A DNA stretch of 64,000 bases from Opitutia bacterium (GTDB lineage: Bacteria; Verrucomicrobiota; Verrucomicrobiia; Opitutales; Opitutaceae). Where the stretch lies: contig JACRHT010000003.1 in the NCBI GenBank assembly GCA_016217545.1, forward strand, positions 124,001 through 188,000, read 5' to 3'. A model generated the notes under the pieces. That model did no database searches. It was not told where the DNA came from and saw only the letters and a list, made by a program, of their open reading frames with translations. Shown here in pieces: positions 55,293 through 63,859 of this stretch. The translations under genes were made by a program, and so were the position numbers. Every line of letters starts with the position of its first letter. Position 1 is the stretch's first letter.

Positions 55293-55363
55293 GAGGTAGG
55301 GAGGGACCGCTGGGCCCGCCGTAAACGTGATTCGCGGCGCGCCCAGCGGTCGCGCCCTACCTC
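55293..55363. repeat. Long inverted repeat between cupin and MbnP-MbnH genes
   Basis: Arms of 29 bp (55293-55321 and 55335-55363) with three mismatches, around a 13-nt loop. Each arm contains GAGGTAGGG and GACCGCTGGGC. It overlaps the stop of the convergent MbnP-MbnH gene and could end transcription in both directions, though there is no T-run. A single related arm is at 35193. Confidence 0.85.
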
Positions 55364-57137
55364 ACGGAACGAGAGCGAGCTTCACCTCCGGCGGTGGACG
55401 CTCCGGACGCGCCGCGCGTGTGAATTCCCGATCCGTCAGCGTCTTCAGGAACGCCACCAGCGCCGCCTGATCGTCGGCGCAGAGCGCGAGACCGGCCTTG
55501 GGATGCTTCGCGAGATTCGGATCGAGGTTGCTCGCGCGCTGCACGCCGTGGTCGTAGTGCGCGACGACTTCCTCGAGCGTCTGGAAGCGGCCGTCGTGCA
55601 TGTAGGGCGCCGTGAGCTCCACGTTGCGCAGCGCCGGCGTCTTGAAGCGTCCACGATCATCCGCGCGCCCCGTCGCGTTCTGCGCGCCCGCGTCGGCCGC
55701 AACGAGATCGAGGCCGTTGTTCTTCACCGCGAAATCGCTGAAGAGCACGCCGCCGTGGCAATGAAAGCAGTCCGCGCCGCGCTTGCCGCGCGCCGGATCG
55801 TATTCGGTGACGAACAGCTCGAAGCCGCGCTGCTCCTGCGCCGTGAACGTGGCCTGGCCCGCGAGCGTCCGGTCGAACTTCGCGTGGTTCGACACCAGCG
55901 TGAGCAGGAACTGCTCGAGCGCCCGGCCCAGTCGCTCGCCGGTGATCTCCTCGCTGCCGAAGGCCGCCGCGAAATCGTCGCGCACGCGCGGATCGTCGCT
56001 CAATTCGGCCACGACGTCTGCAACGCGCGCGTTCATCTCGATCGGGTTCGTCATGGCCGCGAGCGCCTGCTCGCGGATCGTGCGCTTGGTGCCGTCCCAC
56101 GCATAGGCGGGATGCCACGCGAGATTGAACAGCGGCATCGCATTGCGCTGGCCGAGCGCGCCCTCGGTGCCGCGACTGAGCGCGACGCGGTCGCTGAACG
56201 CCGCACGCGGATCGTGGCAGCCCGCGCAGGACTGTTCCCCGTTGCTCGACAGGCGCCGGTCGAAAAAGAGCCGCCGGCCCAACTCGACCCCTTGCTCGGT
56301 CAACGGATTGTCCGTCGGCAACGCGGGCTGCGGAAATCCGGCCGGCACCGTGAACGCGAACGGCGTGCCGGCGCTCTTCGCCGCCGCCGTGCCCCGCTCC
56401 GGCGCGGACGGCGCGACGGAGTCATCCGCCTGGAGCCAGAAAAACGCCCGCTCGGTGCTGCGCGCGAGCGCGGTCGCGAGCGCATCGCGATCGTCGGAGT
56501 GGGTGGAGGCGGTGCCGTCGCTCGCCGCGATCCGGCGGTCTTTGAACAGCGGCGCGATATTCAACGCCAGATCGATGCGCGTCGCTCGCGCCACCGTGAA
56601 CCCCGAGAGGAAGCGCACGGTCATCAGCTGCGGCTCTTTCGCGAGGTGATACGTGAACCCCGAGGAGTCCACCGCCCCGGCGTTTCGCCAGTAGCCCTCG
56701 AGGGCGAGGAAAACGTAACCGCCCGACCAGCTCCAGTGTAGCCCGTTAGTGGTTGGATTCAGAGCATGGCCGGGCGGCCAAAGTCCAGGATCGGCGTGGT
56801 TCACCGCCTCGGGCACGCCGACGCGCACCTGCAAGCCGCGATACTCGCCCACCGGCACGTTCGTCAGCGCGACTTCCAAGCGATCGCTCGCCGCGTCGAT
56901 GAAGCCGTATTGCCCCTCGAGGCGCACGACCGCGCCGTCGGACCGCAGGAGCTGAAAATCCGACAACAGCGCCGCGAGCCGCGTCACGCGCACGAGCTGA
57001 CCGCCCGGTGTCGCGACCTCCGCCGATGGCCCCGGCAGAGCGCGGTCGCCCCAGCGCGGCTCGACGCGCACGCGCAGTTCCGCCGCGCCGAGAGCGGCGG
57101 CGGTCCCGAGCAACAACGCGAACGTGAAACGGAGCAT
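55362..57137 (-). CDS. MbnP-MbnH fusion: copper-binding MbnP domain joined to dihaem MauG-type peroxidase
   Basis: 591-residue exported protein. Signal peptide MLRFTFALLLGTAAALGAAE. Residues about 19-235 look like MbnP: ELRVRVEPRWGD, VRVTRLAALLSDFQLLRSDG, and the conserved NGLHWSWSGGYVFLALEG (about 130-147). Residues about 245-580 form a MauG/CcpA-type dihaem peroxidase with haem motifs CAGCH (304-308) and CFHCH (457-461), plus LGRRLFFDRRLSSNGEQSC, RFKTPALRNVELTAPYMHDG. In known systems MbnP and MbnH are separate proteins, where MbnH oxidises a Trp of MbnP to kynurenine to make a copper site; here both are one chain. ATG at 57137 opens the signal peptide. Divergent from the OmpR-type regulator, sharing a promoter region with a putative operator. 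Confidence 0.87.
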   Translation of the reverse strand: MLRFTFALLLGTAAALGAAELRVRVEPRWGDRALPGPSAEVATPGGQLVRVTRLAALLSDFQLLRSDGAVVRLEGQYGFIDAASDRLEVALTNVPVGEYRGLQVRVGVPEAVNHADPGLWPPGHALNPTTNGLHWSWSGGYVFLALEGYWRNAGAVDSSGFTYHLAKEPQLMTVRFLSGFTVARATRIDLALNIAPLFKDRRIAASDGTASTHSDDRDALATALARSTERAFFWLQADDSVAPSAPERGTAAAKSAGTPFAFTVPAGFPQPALPTDNPLTEQGVELGRRLFFDRRLSSNGEQSCAGCHDPRAAFSDRVALSRGTEGALGQRNAMPLFNLAWHPAYAWDGTKRTIREQALAAMTNPIEMNARVADVVAELSDDPRVRDDFAAAFGSEEITGERLGRALEQFLLTLVSNHAKFDRTLAGQATFTAQEQRGFELFVTEYDPARGKRGADCFHCHGGVLFSDFAVKNNGLDLVAADAGAQNATGRADDRGRFKTPALRNVELTAPYMHDGRFQTLEEVVAHYDHGVQRASNLDPNLAKHPKAGLALCADDQAALVAFLKTLTDREFTRAARPERPPPEVKLALVP

Positions 57138-57192
57138 GCCGCCAGGGTCGCGCCGGGCGGTAAAGTGCGTGTGCAGGCCGCGCGGCAAAATT

Positions 57193-57208
57193 GTTAAGGC
57201 CGGGTAAA
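57193..57208 (+). promoter_or_regulatory. Putative OmpR-family operator (box 1), MbnP-MbnH/regulator divergent promoter
   Basis: GTTAA-GGCCGG-GTAAA, a direct repeat with 11-bp periodicity as bound by OmpR/CpxR-type dimers. It lies 40 bp before the regulator ATG and 56 bp from the MbnP-MbnH start. Confidence 0.6.
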
Positions 57209-57247
57209 GGTTGCGGCGGAACTTCGCCCGCGCACCATGCTGCCGCC

Positions 57248-57979
57248 ATGGAATCACCCGCGCCGGGCCGCACGCGCCTGCTGATGATCGACGACGACCG
57301 GAAGCTTTGCCGACTGGTCGCGAGCTATCTCGAGCCCCTGGCCTTCGACGTCGTCGCGGTGCACGACGGACGCCTCGGCCTCGAACGCGCGACCGATCCG
57401 GCGGAGAAATGGCACGCGGTGCTCCTCGACGTGATGCTGCCGGGCATGGACGGCTTCGACGTGCTGCGCGGCATCCGGGCGAAAACGACGGTGCCCGTGC
57501 TCATGCTCACGGCGCGCGGCGACGAGATGGACCGCATCGTCGGACTCGAAGTCGGCGCGGACGACTACCTGCCGAAGACCTTTTCGACCCGCGAGCTGCT
57601 GGCGCGCCTCCGCGCGGTGCTGCGCCGCGCGGCGACCGTCGCTGTCGCCGAAGGCAGCGCGCCGATGCAGGAACTCGTCGTCGGCGATCTGCGCGTTAAC
57701 TTCGATGCGCGCAGCGCAGCGATGGGCGCGACGGCGCTCGTGTTGACGCCCGTGGAGTTCGACCTGCTTGCCTCGCTGGCGAAAGCGCGTGGCCGCGTGA
57801 AATCGCGCGAGGCGCTCCTCGACGAATGCCGCGACCGCAACTACGACGTCTTCGACCGCTCGATCGACGTGCACATCTCGGCCTTGCGGAAAAAACTCGG
57901 CGACGACGCGAAACAACCCCGCTTCATCCGCACCGTGCGATCCGCCGGCTACATGCTCGTGGACCCGCGCGCGGAGTGA
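57248..57979 (+). CDS. OmpR/CpxR-type response regulator
   Basis: 243 residues. Receiver domain about 10-125: LLMIDDDRKLCRLVASYLE, phospho-Asp in VLLDVMLPGMDGFDVL, LMLTARGDEMDRIVGLEVGA, DDYLPKTFSTREL. The usual Lys-Pro after the conserved Lys is Lys-Thr here. A winged-helix trans_reg_C domain follows (about 145-240): LVLTPVEFDLLASLAKARGR, RSIDVHISALRKKLGDDA, FIRTVRSAGYMLV. The cognate kinase is very probably the one at 59838, separated only by the oppositely oriented YHYH gene. Putative operators in its own promoter and in the kinase promoter suggest autoregulation. Confidence 0.93.
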   Translation: MESPAPGRTRLLMIDDDRKLCRLVASYLEPLAFDVVAVHDGRLGLERATDPAEKWHAVLLDVMLPGMDGFDVLRGIRAKTTVPVLMLTARGDEMDRIVGLEVGADDYLPKTFSTRELLARLRAVLRRAATVAVAEGSAPMQELVVGDLRVNFDARSAAMGATALVLTPVEFDLLASLAKARGRVKSREALLDECRDRNYDVFDRSIDVHISALRKKLGDDAKQPRFIRTVRSAGYMLVDPRAE

Positions 57980-57994
57980 GGTCACCCATCGCGC

Positions 57995-59710
57995 TCAACG
58001 CCGCCGCGCCCGGAGCACCAGCAGCGTTGCGGCCAAGGCGGCGAACCAGTCGCTCGGCGCGCCGCCGCCACCGCCGCCGGATGACGCGCTCGCGGTGCTC
58101 GTCCCGGACGTTGTCGTCGTAGGCGTAGTTGTCGTGGGCGCGGTGGTGGTCGTCGTGGAGGTCGTGCTGGAGCCGTTGGTCGGGCCCGTCGCGGAGCTGC
58201 CGGTGCCGGTGTAGTGCAGCGTCGCGGTCGTGCCAACCGGCGTGCCGACAGTCGCGTTCGTGTCGTAGGTGGCGATGGCGGTGAGCGAGACGCGGTAGTA
58301 GTTCGCCGTGGCGGCGGCGGTGTAGGTCGTCGTCGCGCCGCCGCTCGTGACCGTGGAGCTGAGCGTGGTGAACGAGGAGTTGTCGCTCGAAGATTCGACT
58401 TTGTAGGTCGCGCCTTCGGCGGAGTTCCACTGGAGCGCGACTCCGTTGCCGGACGCGGTGCCGGTGAGCGTGATCGCGGCGGCGGGCGCGCCGCGATCGT
58501 ATTCGGCGACGGTCTCGCTGATCGACGTGACGCTGCCGCCGCTCGGGTTGCCGTAGTAGGAGCGACCGATGATGTAGGGGAACTTCGGCGTGCCGTCGGT
58601 TTCGATCGCGATGAAATAGGCGTAGGTGCCGTTGGGGAACTCGGGCGTGACGCAGAAGCGGCCGTTGTATTCGTCGAGGTCGAAGTCGGTGCCCTGCTTC
58701 TGGCCGAGGTCGCCGAGGTAATCGTAGTCCTCGATGTAGTGCCCGAGCACGTAGGTCGCGTTCACGGCGGGGCCGGATTGCGCGGCTGTGAGCGTGGTGC
58801 GGCCTTGGGCGCGTTGGGCCCAGGCGGGCAGCGATGTGCGGCCGGTGGTGGAGAGATTCGCGGTGCCGTTCGAGCCGTCGCGCTTCACGAAGCCGGAAAC
58901 CATGCGCCGCACGCCGCTGCTGGCGTTGTTCGCGGAGGCGAAGCCGTAGGGACCATAGACCGGATAGCCGTCGGCCATGAAACCGAGGAGCGGCGAGTGT
59001 TTCGTCGGCGCGGTGGATTTCTCCGCGTAGGTGCGCGTGGCGCTGTTGTAGGTGATGTTGTCGTCGAGCAGGTAGCGGAGCGCGGGAGTGTTGGCGTGGT
59101 AATGGTATTGGGCGCCCGCTTGGTGCGCGAAGGCCGGATCGAAGGTCATGGCTTCGTTCACGTAGGCGTCGCGATTCCAGACGCCGTCGCCGCGCAGGCC
59201 GTTCACGGGCGTGGCGTCGGTGGCGGAGGCGTTGACGTAGGAGTAGGCGTCGCGGCTGTCGAAGAATGCCACGCCGTCGACGCCGTAGCCGATGGCGCCG
59301 AGGCCGGTGAGCGTCTTCGTCGTCGGCACGGTGGGGTTGCGCGGGATGCGGTAGAGGACGTTCGTGTTCGCGGGGAAGTTGGGAAAATTCTGCGTGTGCG
59401 CGGCGTCGCCATACCACGGGCCCATGACGTGGTAACCGAGGCCGGTGGAGCGCAGGTAGACCCAGTCGCCGGAATACTGGACCTGCGTGACGCCGGCGTA
59501 GGCGGGCGAGGATTGGGTGCCGGAGCCGCGACTCCACGTGGTCGAGGCGGTGCCGGCGGATTTCGCGGCGTCGGTCTGGTAGAGTCGCGCGTAATTGCCG
59601 GCGGCGTCAGTCAGCCAGGCGGTGACGCGCGGGTCGGTGGATTGGGCGGCGAGCGGCGCGACGAGGACGGCGAGAAGCGCGAGAGAGCGAAGCGGGGAAT
59701 TCGGGTGCAT
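57995..59710 (-). CDS. Secreted YHYH-domain protein with Gly-rich C-terminal tag
   Basis: 571 residues. Signal peptide (LALLAVLVAPLAAQS). The YHYH domain spans about 90-400 with the name motif in AGAQYHYHANTPALRYLL, preceded by GVDGVAFFDSRDAYSY and followed by LGFMADGYPVYGPYGF; such domains are extracellular, of uncertain function and rich in metal-capable residues. A fibronectin-like segment (LQWNSAEGATYKVESSSD) is next, then a Thr-rich linker, and a C-terminal tag: Gly6, APSDWF, a hydrophobic stretch and RARRR. The tag resembles that of the ExeM-type nuclease. Lies between the regulator and its kinase on the opposite strand, divergent from the kinase across two operator-like boxes. Confidence 0.87.
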   Translation of the reverse strand: MHPNSPLRSLALLAVLVAPLAAQSTDPRVTAWLTDAAGNYARLYQTDAAKSAGTASTTWSRGSGTQSSPAYAGVTQVQYSGDWVYLRSTGLGYHVMGPWYGDAAHTQNFPNFPANTNVLYRIPRNPTVPTTKTLTGLGAIGYGVDGVAFFDSRDAYSYVNASATDATPVNGLRGDGVWNRDAYVNEAMTFDPAFAHQAGAQYHYHANTPALRYLLDDNITYNSATRTYAEKSTAPTKHSPLLGFMADGYPVYGPYGFASANNASSGVRRMVSGFVKRDGSNGTANLSTTGRTSLPAWAQRAQGRTTLTAAQSGPAVNATYVLGHYIEDYDYLGDLGQKQGTDFDLDEYNGRFCVTPEFPNGTYAYFIAIETDGTPKFPYIIGRSYYGNPSGGSVTSISETVAEYDRGAPAAAITLTGTASGNGVALQWNSAEGATYKVESSSDNSSFTTLSSTVTSGGATTTYTAAATANYYRVSLTAIATYDTNATVGTPVGTTATLHYTGTGSSATGPTNGSSTTSTTTTTAPTTTTPTTTTSGTSTASASSGGGGGGAPSDWFAALAATLLVLRARRR

Positions 59711-59746
59711 GGGCGTGGAGCGTTGGCCCGAGTGAAACGCGGAGCG

Positions 59747-59762
59747 GTTAAGCGCGGATGTG
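59747..59762 (+). promoter_or_regulatory. Degenerate OmpR-type half site
   Basis: GTTAA-GCGCGG-ATGTG: first half matches, second does not. It lies exactly 33 bp (three 11-bp steps) before the GTTAA of box 2, so on the same helix face. Confidence 0.35.
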
Positions 59763-59779
59763 TGTGCGCGCGGCTTTTT

Positions 59780-59795
59780 GTTAAGGGCGGGTAAA
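59780..59795 (+). promoter_or_regulatory. Putative OmpR-family operator (box 2), YHYH/kinase divergent promoter
   Basis: GTTAA-GGGCGG-GTAAA, nearly identical to box 1, 43 bp before the kinase start and 70 bp from the YHYH start. Confidence 0.6.
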
Positions 59796-59837
59796 TGGTC
59801 GGGATTTTTCCGGAGCGCCCGCTAGTGTCGTCGCGCT

Positions 59838-61295
59838 TTGAAAATCCCGCTGCCGCTTTGGATCAAGGTCTGGCTCCTGCTCGCGCTGAACTTCGCGCTC
59901 GTCGCGGCGCTGGGCACGGCGTGGTTCTTTGCGCGCAGCGAACGCGGTTGGGAGCGCATCGCGCTCGGCCCGCTCGGCGATCGCGTCGCGGCGCTCGCGG
60001 ACGAGATCTCGGACGAGCTGCTGAACGCCGAGGAAAGCGAGTCGGCGGCGATCGTCGCCCGCCACGCCACCGAACACGGCGTCGAGTTTCTCTGGCTGCG
60101 CAACGACGGCCTCGTGCTCGCCGGACCCTCGCTGCCTTTGCCGGAGGCGGTGCGGCACGAGCTCGTGCGCAGCGGGCCGCGGCCGGGGCGCGGCGGCCGG
60201 CCACCGCTGGACGACGGCCCGGGGCCGGGTGAAATGGGTCCGCCGCCCGGCGCGCGGGGCGGCGCGGGACGGTTTCTCTTCCACCCGGAGAGCGGCGACT
60301 ACTGGTTCGGGCTGCGCATCCATCCGTCACCCGAGCTGCTCGAGCGCGGCGGGCCGCCGCCGCGCACCACGCTCATCATCCACACCCAATCGGCGTTCCG
60401 CTTCGCGATCCTCCTCGGCTTGCACTGGTGGGCCAGCGTCGCAGCGCTGGCGCTCGGCGTGTCGGTGCTGTTCTGGATGCCGTTCGTGCGCTCGATCACG
60501 CGGCGGCTTGACGCGCTGACGGCGGCGACGGACCGGATCGCCGAGGGGAAATTCGAGACGCGCGCGCCCGTGGCCGGCACCGACGAGATCGGGCGACTCG
60601 GCGGCGCGATCAACGACATGGCGCGACGGCTGGAGTCGCACGCCGAGACGCAGAAGCGCTTCCTCGGCGACGTGGCCCACGAGCTCGGTTCGCCCGTTGG
60701 CCGTCTGCAGGTCGCGGTTGAACTCCTCGAACAGCGCGCCCCCACTCCACTCCAGGCCACCGTGGGCGACGTCCGCGAGGAGGTGCAGCAAATGGCGGAG
60801 CTGGTGGGCGAACTGCTGGCCTTCACGCGCGCCGGACTGAAGCCCCGCGAAACCGCCCGCGAGCCCGTCGCGCTCGAACCGCTGCTACGCGAGGTCGTCC
60901 TCCGCGAGGACGGCGCCGATCGCGTCGTGATCGAGACGCCCCCCGCGCTGCTCGTGCTCGGCGACCGCGCACTGCTGTCGCGCGCCATCGGCAATCTCGT
61001 GCGCAACGCCCTTCGCTACGGTGGCGACGGTGTGGTCCGCGTCACCGCGACGCGGCGCGACGGCGACGTGCGGGTGAACATCGAGGACGAGGGCCCCGGC
61101 GTGCCGACGGACGCTCTCGCACGTCTCGGCGAGCCGTTCTTCCGACCCGAGGGCGCCCGCGCTCGCGAGACCGGCGGCGTTGGGCTTGGGCTGACGATTG
61201 TGCGTTCGAGCGTCGCGGCCTGCGGCGGCGAGATCACCTTTGCCAACCGGCAACCGCGCGGCTTCCGCGTGGAGGTCCGACTCGCGGCCGGTTGA
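59838..61295 (+). CDS. CpxA/OmpR-partner-type sensor histidine kinase
   Basis: 485 residues from a TTG start (59838), chosen because the signal-anchor begins there and no in-frame ATG precedes it. TM1 about 8-28 (VWLLLALNFALVAALGTAW), a periplasmic region about 30-185 that includes a Gly/Pro-rich, Arg-containing stretch (RPGRGGRPPLDDGPGPGEMG), TM2 about 190-212, HAMP about 213-265 (FVRSITRRLDALTAATDRIA). HisKA acceptor in LGDVAHELGSPVGRLQVAVE; ATP boxes GNLVRNALRYGGDG, DEGPGVPTDAL and TGGVGLGLTIVRSSV. Almost certainly the partner of the OmpR-type regulator at 57248. The genomic neighbours suggest it senses a metal or redox condition; the signal itself is unknown. Confidence 0.9.
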   Translation: MKIPLPLWIKVWLLLALNFALVAALGTAWFFARSERGWERIALGPLGDRVAALADEISDELLNAEESESAAIVARHATEHGVEFLWLRNDGLVLAGPSLPLPEAVRHELVRSGPRPGRGGRPPLDDGPGPGEMGPPPGARGGAGRFLFHPESGDYWFGLRIHPSPELLERGGPPPRTTLIIHTQSAFRFAILLGLHWWASVAALALGVSVLFWMPFVRSITRRLDALTAATDRIAEGKFETRAPVAGTDEIGRLGGAINDMARRLESHAETQKRFLGDVAHELGSPVGRLQVAVELLEQRAPTPLQATVGDVREEVQQMAELVGELLAFTRAGLKPRETAREPVALEPLLREVVLREDGADRVVIETPPALLVLGDRALLSRAIGNLVRNALRYGGDGVVRVTATRRDGDVRVNIEDEGPGVPTDALARLGEPFFRPEGARARETGGVGLGLTIVRSSVAACGGEITFANRQPRGFRVEVRLAAG

Positions 61296-61303
61296 GCGGC
61301 GCG

Positions 61304-61319
61304 CTTACGCGGGCTTAAC
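61304..61319 (-). promoter_or_regulatory. Putative OmpR-family operator (box 3), reverse orientation
   Basis: Minus-strand GTTAA-GCCCGC-GTAAG, same 11-bp periodicity as boxes 1 and 2, 9 bp after the kinase stop and 56 bp before the small ORF at 61375. Confidence 0.45.
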
Positions 61320-61374
61320 AAAAATCCGGTCGCGCCTTCATACGGCGCCAACGCGCGCGTGGTTTCATGGCGCC

Positions 61375-61539
61375 ATGATCCCCGCCATGAGCGCTCCCGC
61401 TCCCACCTCGCCCGAATCCGCGCCGGTCGCCGTCGTGACGACCGTGCCGCAGATCAACGCCTTCAACTGGCTCCTCGTGCTCGGATTTCCGCCCGAAGTC
61501 GCCGCCGCTGCCGCGCACCCGGAGACGTTCGCGCGGTGA
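61375..61539 (+). CDS. Small ORF, 54 residues, unknown
   Basis: Begins MIPAMSAPAPTSPESAPVAV and ends in a hydrophobic, Trp-containing stretch (NWLLVLGFPPEVAAAAAHPE). No family recognised and no clear ribosome-binding site. It is included because it fills the gap between the kinase and the convergent transporter, and has an operator-like box upstream. A second in-frame ATG is at codon 5. May be spurious. Confidence 0.35.
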   Translation: MIPAMSAPAPTSPESAPVAVVTTVPQINAFNWLLVLGFPPEVAAAAAHPETFAR

Positions 61540-61564
61540 GCGCTCGTCCGGGCGCGAGGCCGCC

Positions 61565-63859
61565 TCAGCGTTTCGGCGTGAGCACCTTCTCGCGCGCGAC
61601 GAGATAAAGGAACACGCAGAGCAGCGCGAACGGGATCATCGCGAGCGCGTCCGCGTTTTCGCCGCCGTAGAACGGATTGTGCGCCAGCGACCACGCCGTG
61701 ATCGACGCGTCGAAATCGCTCGTGACACCGGCGAAGAACGCGATGGCGATGCCCGCGATGGCGCCGCCGGCGATGTAGCCGGATGCGAGCAGCACGCCGG
61801 GGCTCTTGTCGCTCTCGGCGGCGAATTGCTCCTCGCTAAGATTCGCGTAGGCGGGCTTCTGCCGGACGCGGCGATCGACCAGCCAGCGGATGAAGCCGCC
61901 GATGAGAATCGGCGACGACGCGGAGAGCGGCAGATAAACGCCAACCGCGAACGCCAGCGCCGGCACGAAGCTCATCTGGAGCACGACCGCGATCATCACG
62001 CCGAACAACACGAGCGCCCACGGCAGCTGCTGGTCGAGAATGCCCTTGATGATGTAGGAAACGAGCCGTGCCTGCGGGGCGGCGAACTTCTGCACTGTCG
62101 TGCCGTCCGGCCGCTCGTTGTAGGCGCCATTGATGCCGGGATCGACGAACCACACGGCCTCGCCGCGCTCGTTGACGAGGTATTTGCCCGCTGGGCCGCC
62201 CGCGGCGTCGGGCTTTTGCCAGACGAGATAGCTGCCAGCATCGGTGCGCGCCTGCGGGCCGACGAGTGACTCATGACGCGCGCCAGCGAGCGCGGCTTGC
62301 TCAACGTGCACGCCGGCCGGTGCGACTTTCGCGACGGGAACGTAGACGGTCGCCGAGTCGTTCAGGCGAAGCAGGATCGGCCCGAGCAGCACCGCCGACG
62401 AAAACGCGCCGACGAGAATCGCGAGCTGTTGCAGGCGCGGCGTGCCGCCGAGCAGGAAGCCCGTTTTCAAGTCCTGCGAGGTCGTGCCGCCGTTTGACGA
62501 AGCGATGCACACGATCGCGCCGATCGAGAGCGCGGTGACGTAATAGGTGCCGCCGTTCCAGCCGATGAGCAGGAAGATCAGGCACACGAACAGCAGCGTG
62601 GCCACCGTCATGCCCGAGATGGGATTGGACGAGGAGCCGATCTCGCCGGTCAGCCGCGACGAGACGGTCACGAAGAGAAACCCGAACACCACGATCAGCA
62701 GCGCGCCGAGGAGATTCATCTGCAGCGGCCGCGCGAGCACGATCAGCGCGAGCAGCACGACGATGCCGATGCCGATAAACTTCGGCGAGAGATCGAGGTC
62801 CGTGCGCGGCACCTTTTCACCGGCAGCGCGGTCGCCGCGCGCGAGGCCGACGTCGCGCAGGCCCGCCACGAAGCTGTGCCAAATCGTCGGCAGCGCCTGG
62901 ATGAGGCTGATGATGCCGCCCGCGGTCACCGCGCCGGCGCCGATGTAGAGGATGTAGGCGCGGCGAATCGCGTAGGGATCCATCTCCGCGATCGGCACCG
63001 TGCCGGGCGCGATTGGCGTGGGCACGCCTTCGCCGAAGAAGCGGATCAGCGGAATCAGCACGAGGAACGACAGCGCGCCGCCGCCGCACATGATCGCCGC
63101 GATGCGCGGACCGATCACGTAGCCGACGCCGACGAGCTCCGGCGAAATCTCCGCGCCGACCGAGCCGCCCTTGAGCGGCGCGCCGAAGACTTTTTCCGGG
63201 ATGTCCTTCCAGCCCTTGAACGCCGCCATCACGGTCTTGTAGAGCAGGCCAATCACGAAGCCGCCGAAGACCACCTTCGCGCCGGGCGACTTGCCGAGGC
63301 CGGCCGCCTCGGCGGCGGCCATTTCGGCTTTGGCCGAGGGAGAAGCCGCGGCGCGAGAAACATCGTCGACGCCGGCCTTCAACACCGCCGCGCACGCCGT
63401 GCCCTCGGGGTATTTGAGAATGCCGTGTTCCTTCACGATCAGCGCGCGGCGCAGCGGGATCATCATCAGGATGCCGAGCAGGCCGCCGAGGATCGCCACG
63501 AGCATCACGCGCGTGAGCTCGAGATCGAAGCCGAGGATCATGATCGCCGGCATCGTCGCGCCGACGCCGAAGGCGAGCGATTCGCCCGCGGAGCCGGCGG
63601 TCTGCGTGATGTTGTGCTCGAGGATCGTCGCGTCGCGCACGCCAAGTTTCGAGAGACCACGGAAGAGTGTGAGCGAAATCACGGCGACCGGGATCGACGC
63701 GCTCACGGTCAGACCGACCTTGAGGACGAGGTAGAGCGACGAGGCGCCGAAGATGACGCCGAGCACGGCGCCCGTCAGCACGGCGCGCCAGGTGAACTCC
63801 GGCAGTTGAACGGACGCGGGAATGAACGGCTCGAACTTCGGCGAGTTGTTTTGCGACAT
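61565..63859 (-). CDS. OPT-family oligopeptide (or metal-chelate) transporter
   Basis: 764-residue polytopic membrane protein of the OPT superfamily, with about 15 hydrophobic segments. Landmarks: LPEFTWRAVLTGAVLGVIFG at the N-terminus, ASSLYLVLKVGLTVSASIPV, ITQTAGSAGESLAFGVGATM, KYPEGTACAAVL, GEIGSSSNPISGMTVATLL, SNGGTTSQDLKTGFLLGGTP. A hydrophilic insert of about 100 residues (about 515-610; KYLVNERGEAVWFVDPGING) precedes the last membrane segments, as in a subgroup of bacterial members. Substrates in the family range from oligopeptides to metal-siderophore or metal-nicotianamine complexes. The gene is convergent with the two-component cluster, and its promoter lies in the last 140 bp of the window, where nothing further can be called. 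Confidence 0.92.
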   Translation of the reverse strand: MSQNNSPKFEPFIPASVQLPEFTWRAVLTGAVLGVIFGASSLYLVLKVGLTVSASIPVAVISLTLFRGLSKLGVRDATILEHNITQTAGSAGESLAFGVGATMPAIMILGFDLELTRVMLVAILGGLLGILMMIPLRRALIVKEHGILKYPEGTACAAVLKAGVDDVSRAAASPSAKAEMAAAEAAGLGKSPGAKVVFGGFVIGLLYKTVMAAFKGWKDIPEKVFGAPLKGGSVGAEISPELVGVGYVIGPRIAAIMCGGGALSFLVLIPLIRFFGEGVPTPIAPGTVPIAEMDPYAIRRAYILYIGAGAVTAGGIISLIQALPTIWHSFVAGLRDVGLARGDRAAGEKVPRTDLDLSPKFIGIGIVVLLALIVLARPLQMNLLGALLIVVFGFLFVTVSSRLTGEIGSSSNPISGMTVATLLFVCLIFLLIGWNGGTYYVTALSIGAIVCIASSNGGTTSQDLKTGFLLGGTPRLQQLAILVGAFSSAVLLGPILLRLNDSATVYVPVAKVAPAGVHVEQAALAGARHESLVGPQARTDAGSYLVWQKPDAAGGPAGKYLVNERGEAVWFVDPGINGAYNERPDGTTVQKFAAPQARLVSYIIKGILDQQLPWALVLFGVMIAVVLQMSFVPALAFAVGVYLPLSASSPILIGGFIRWLVDRRVRQKPAYANLSEEQFAAESDKSPGVLLASGYIAGGAIAGIAIAFFAGVTSDFDASITAWSLAHNPFYGGENADALAMIPFALLCVFLYLVAREKVLTPKR

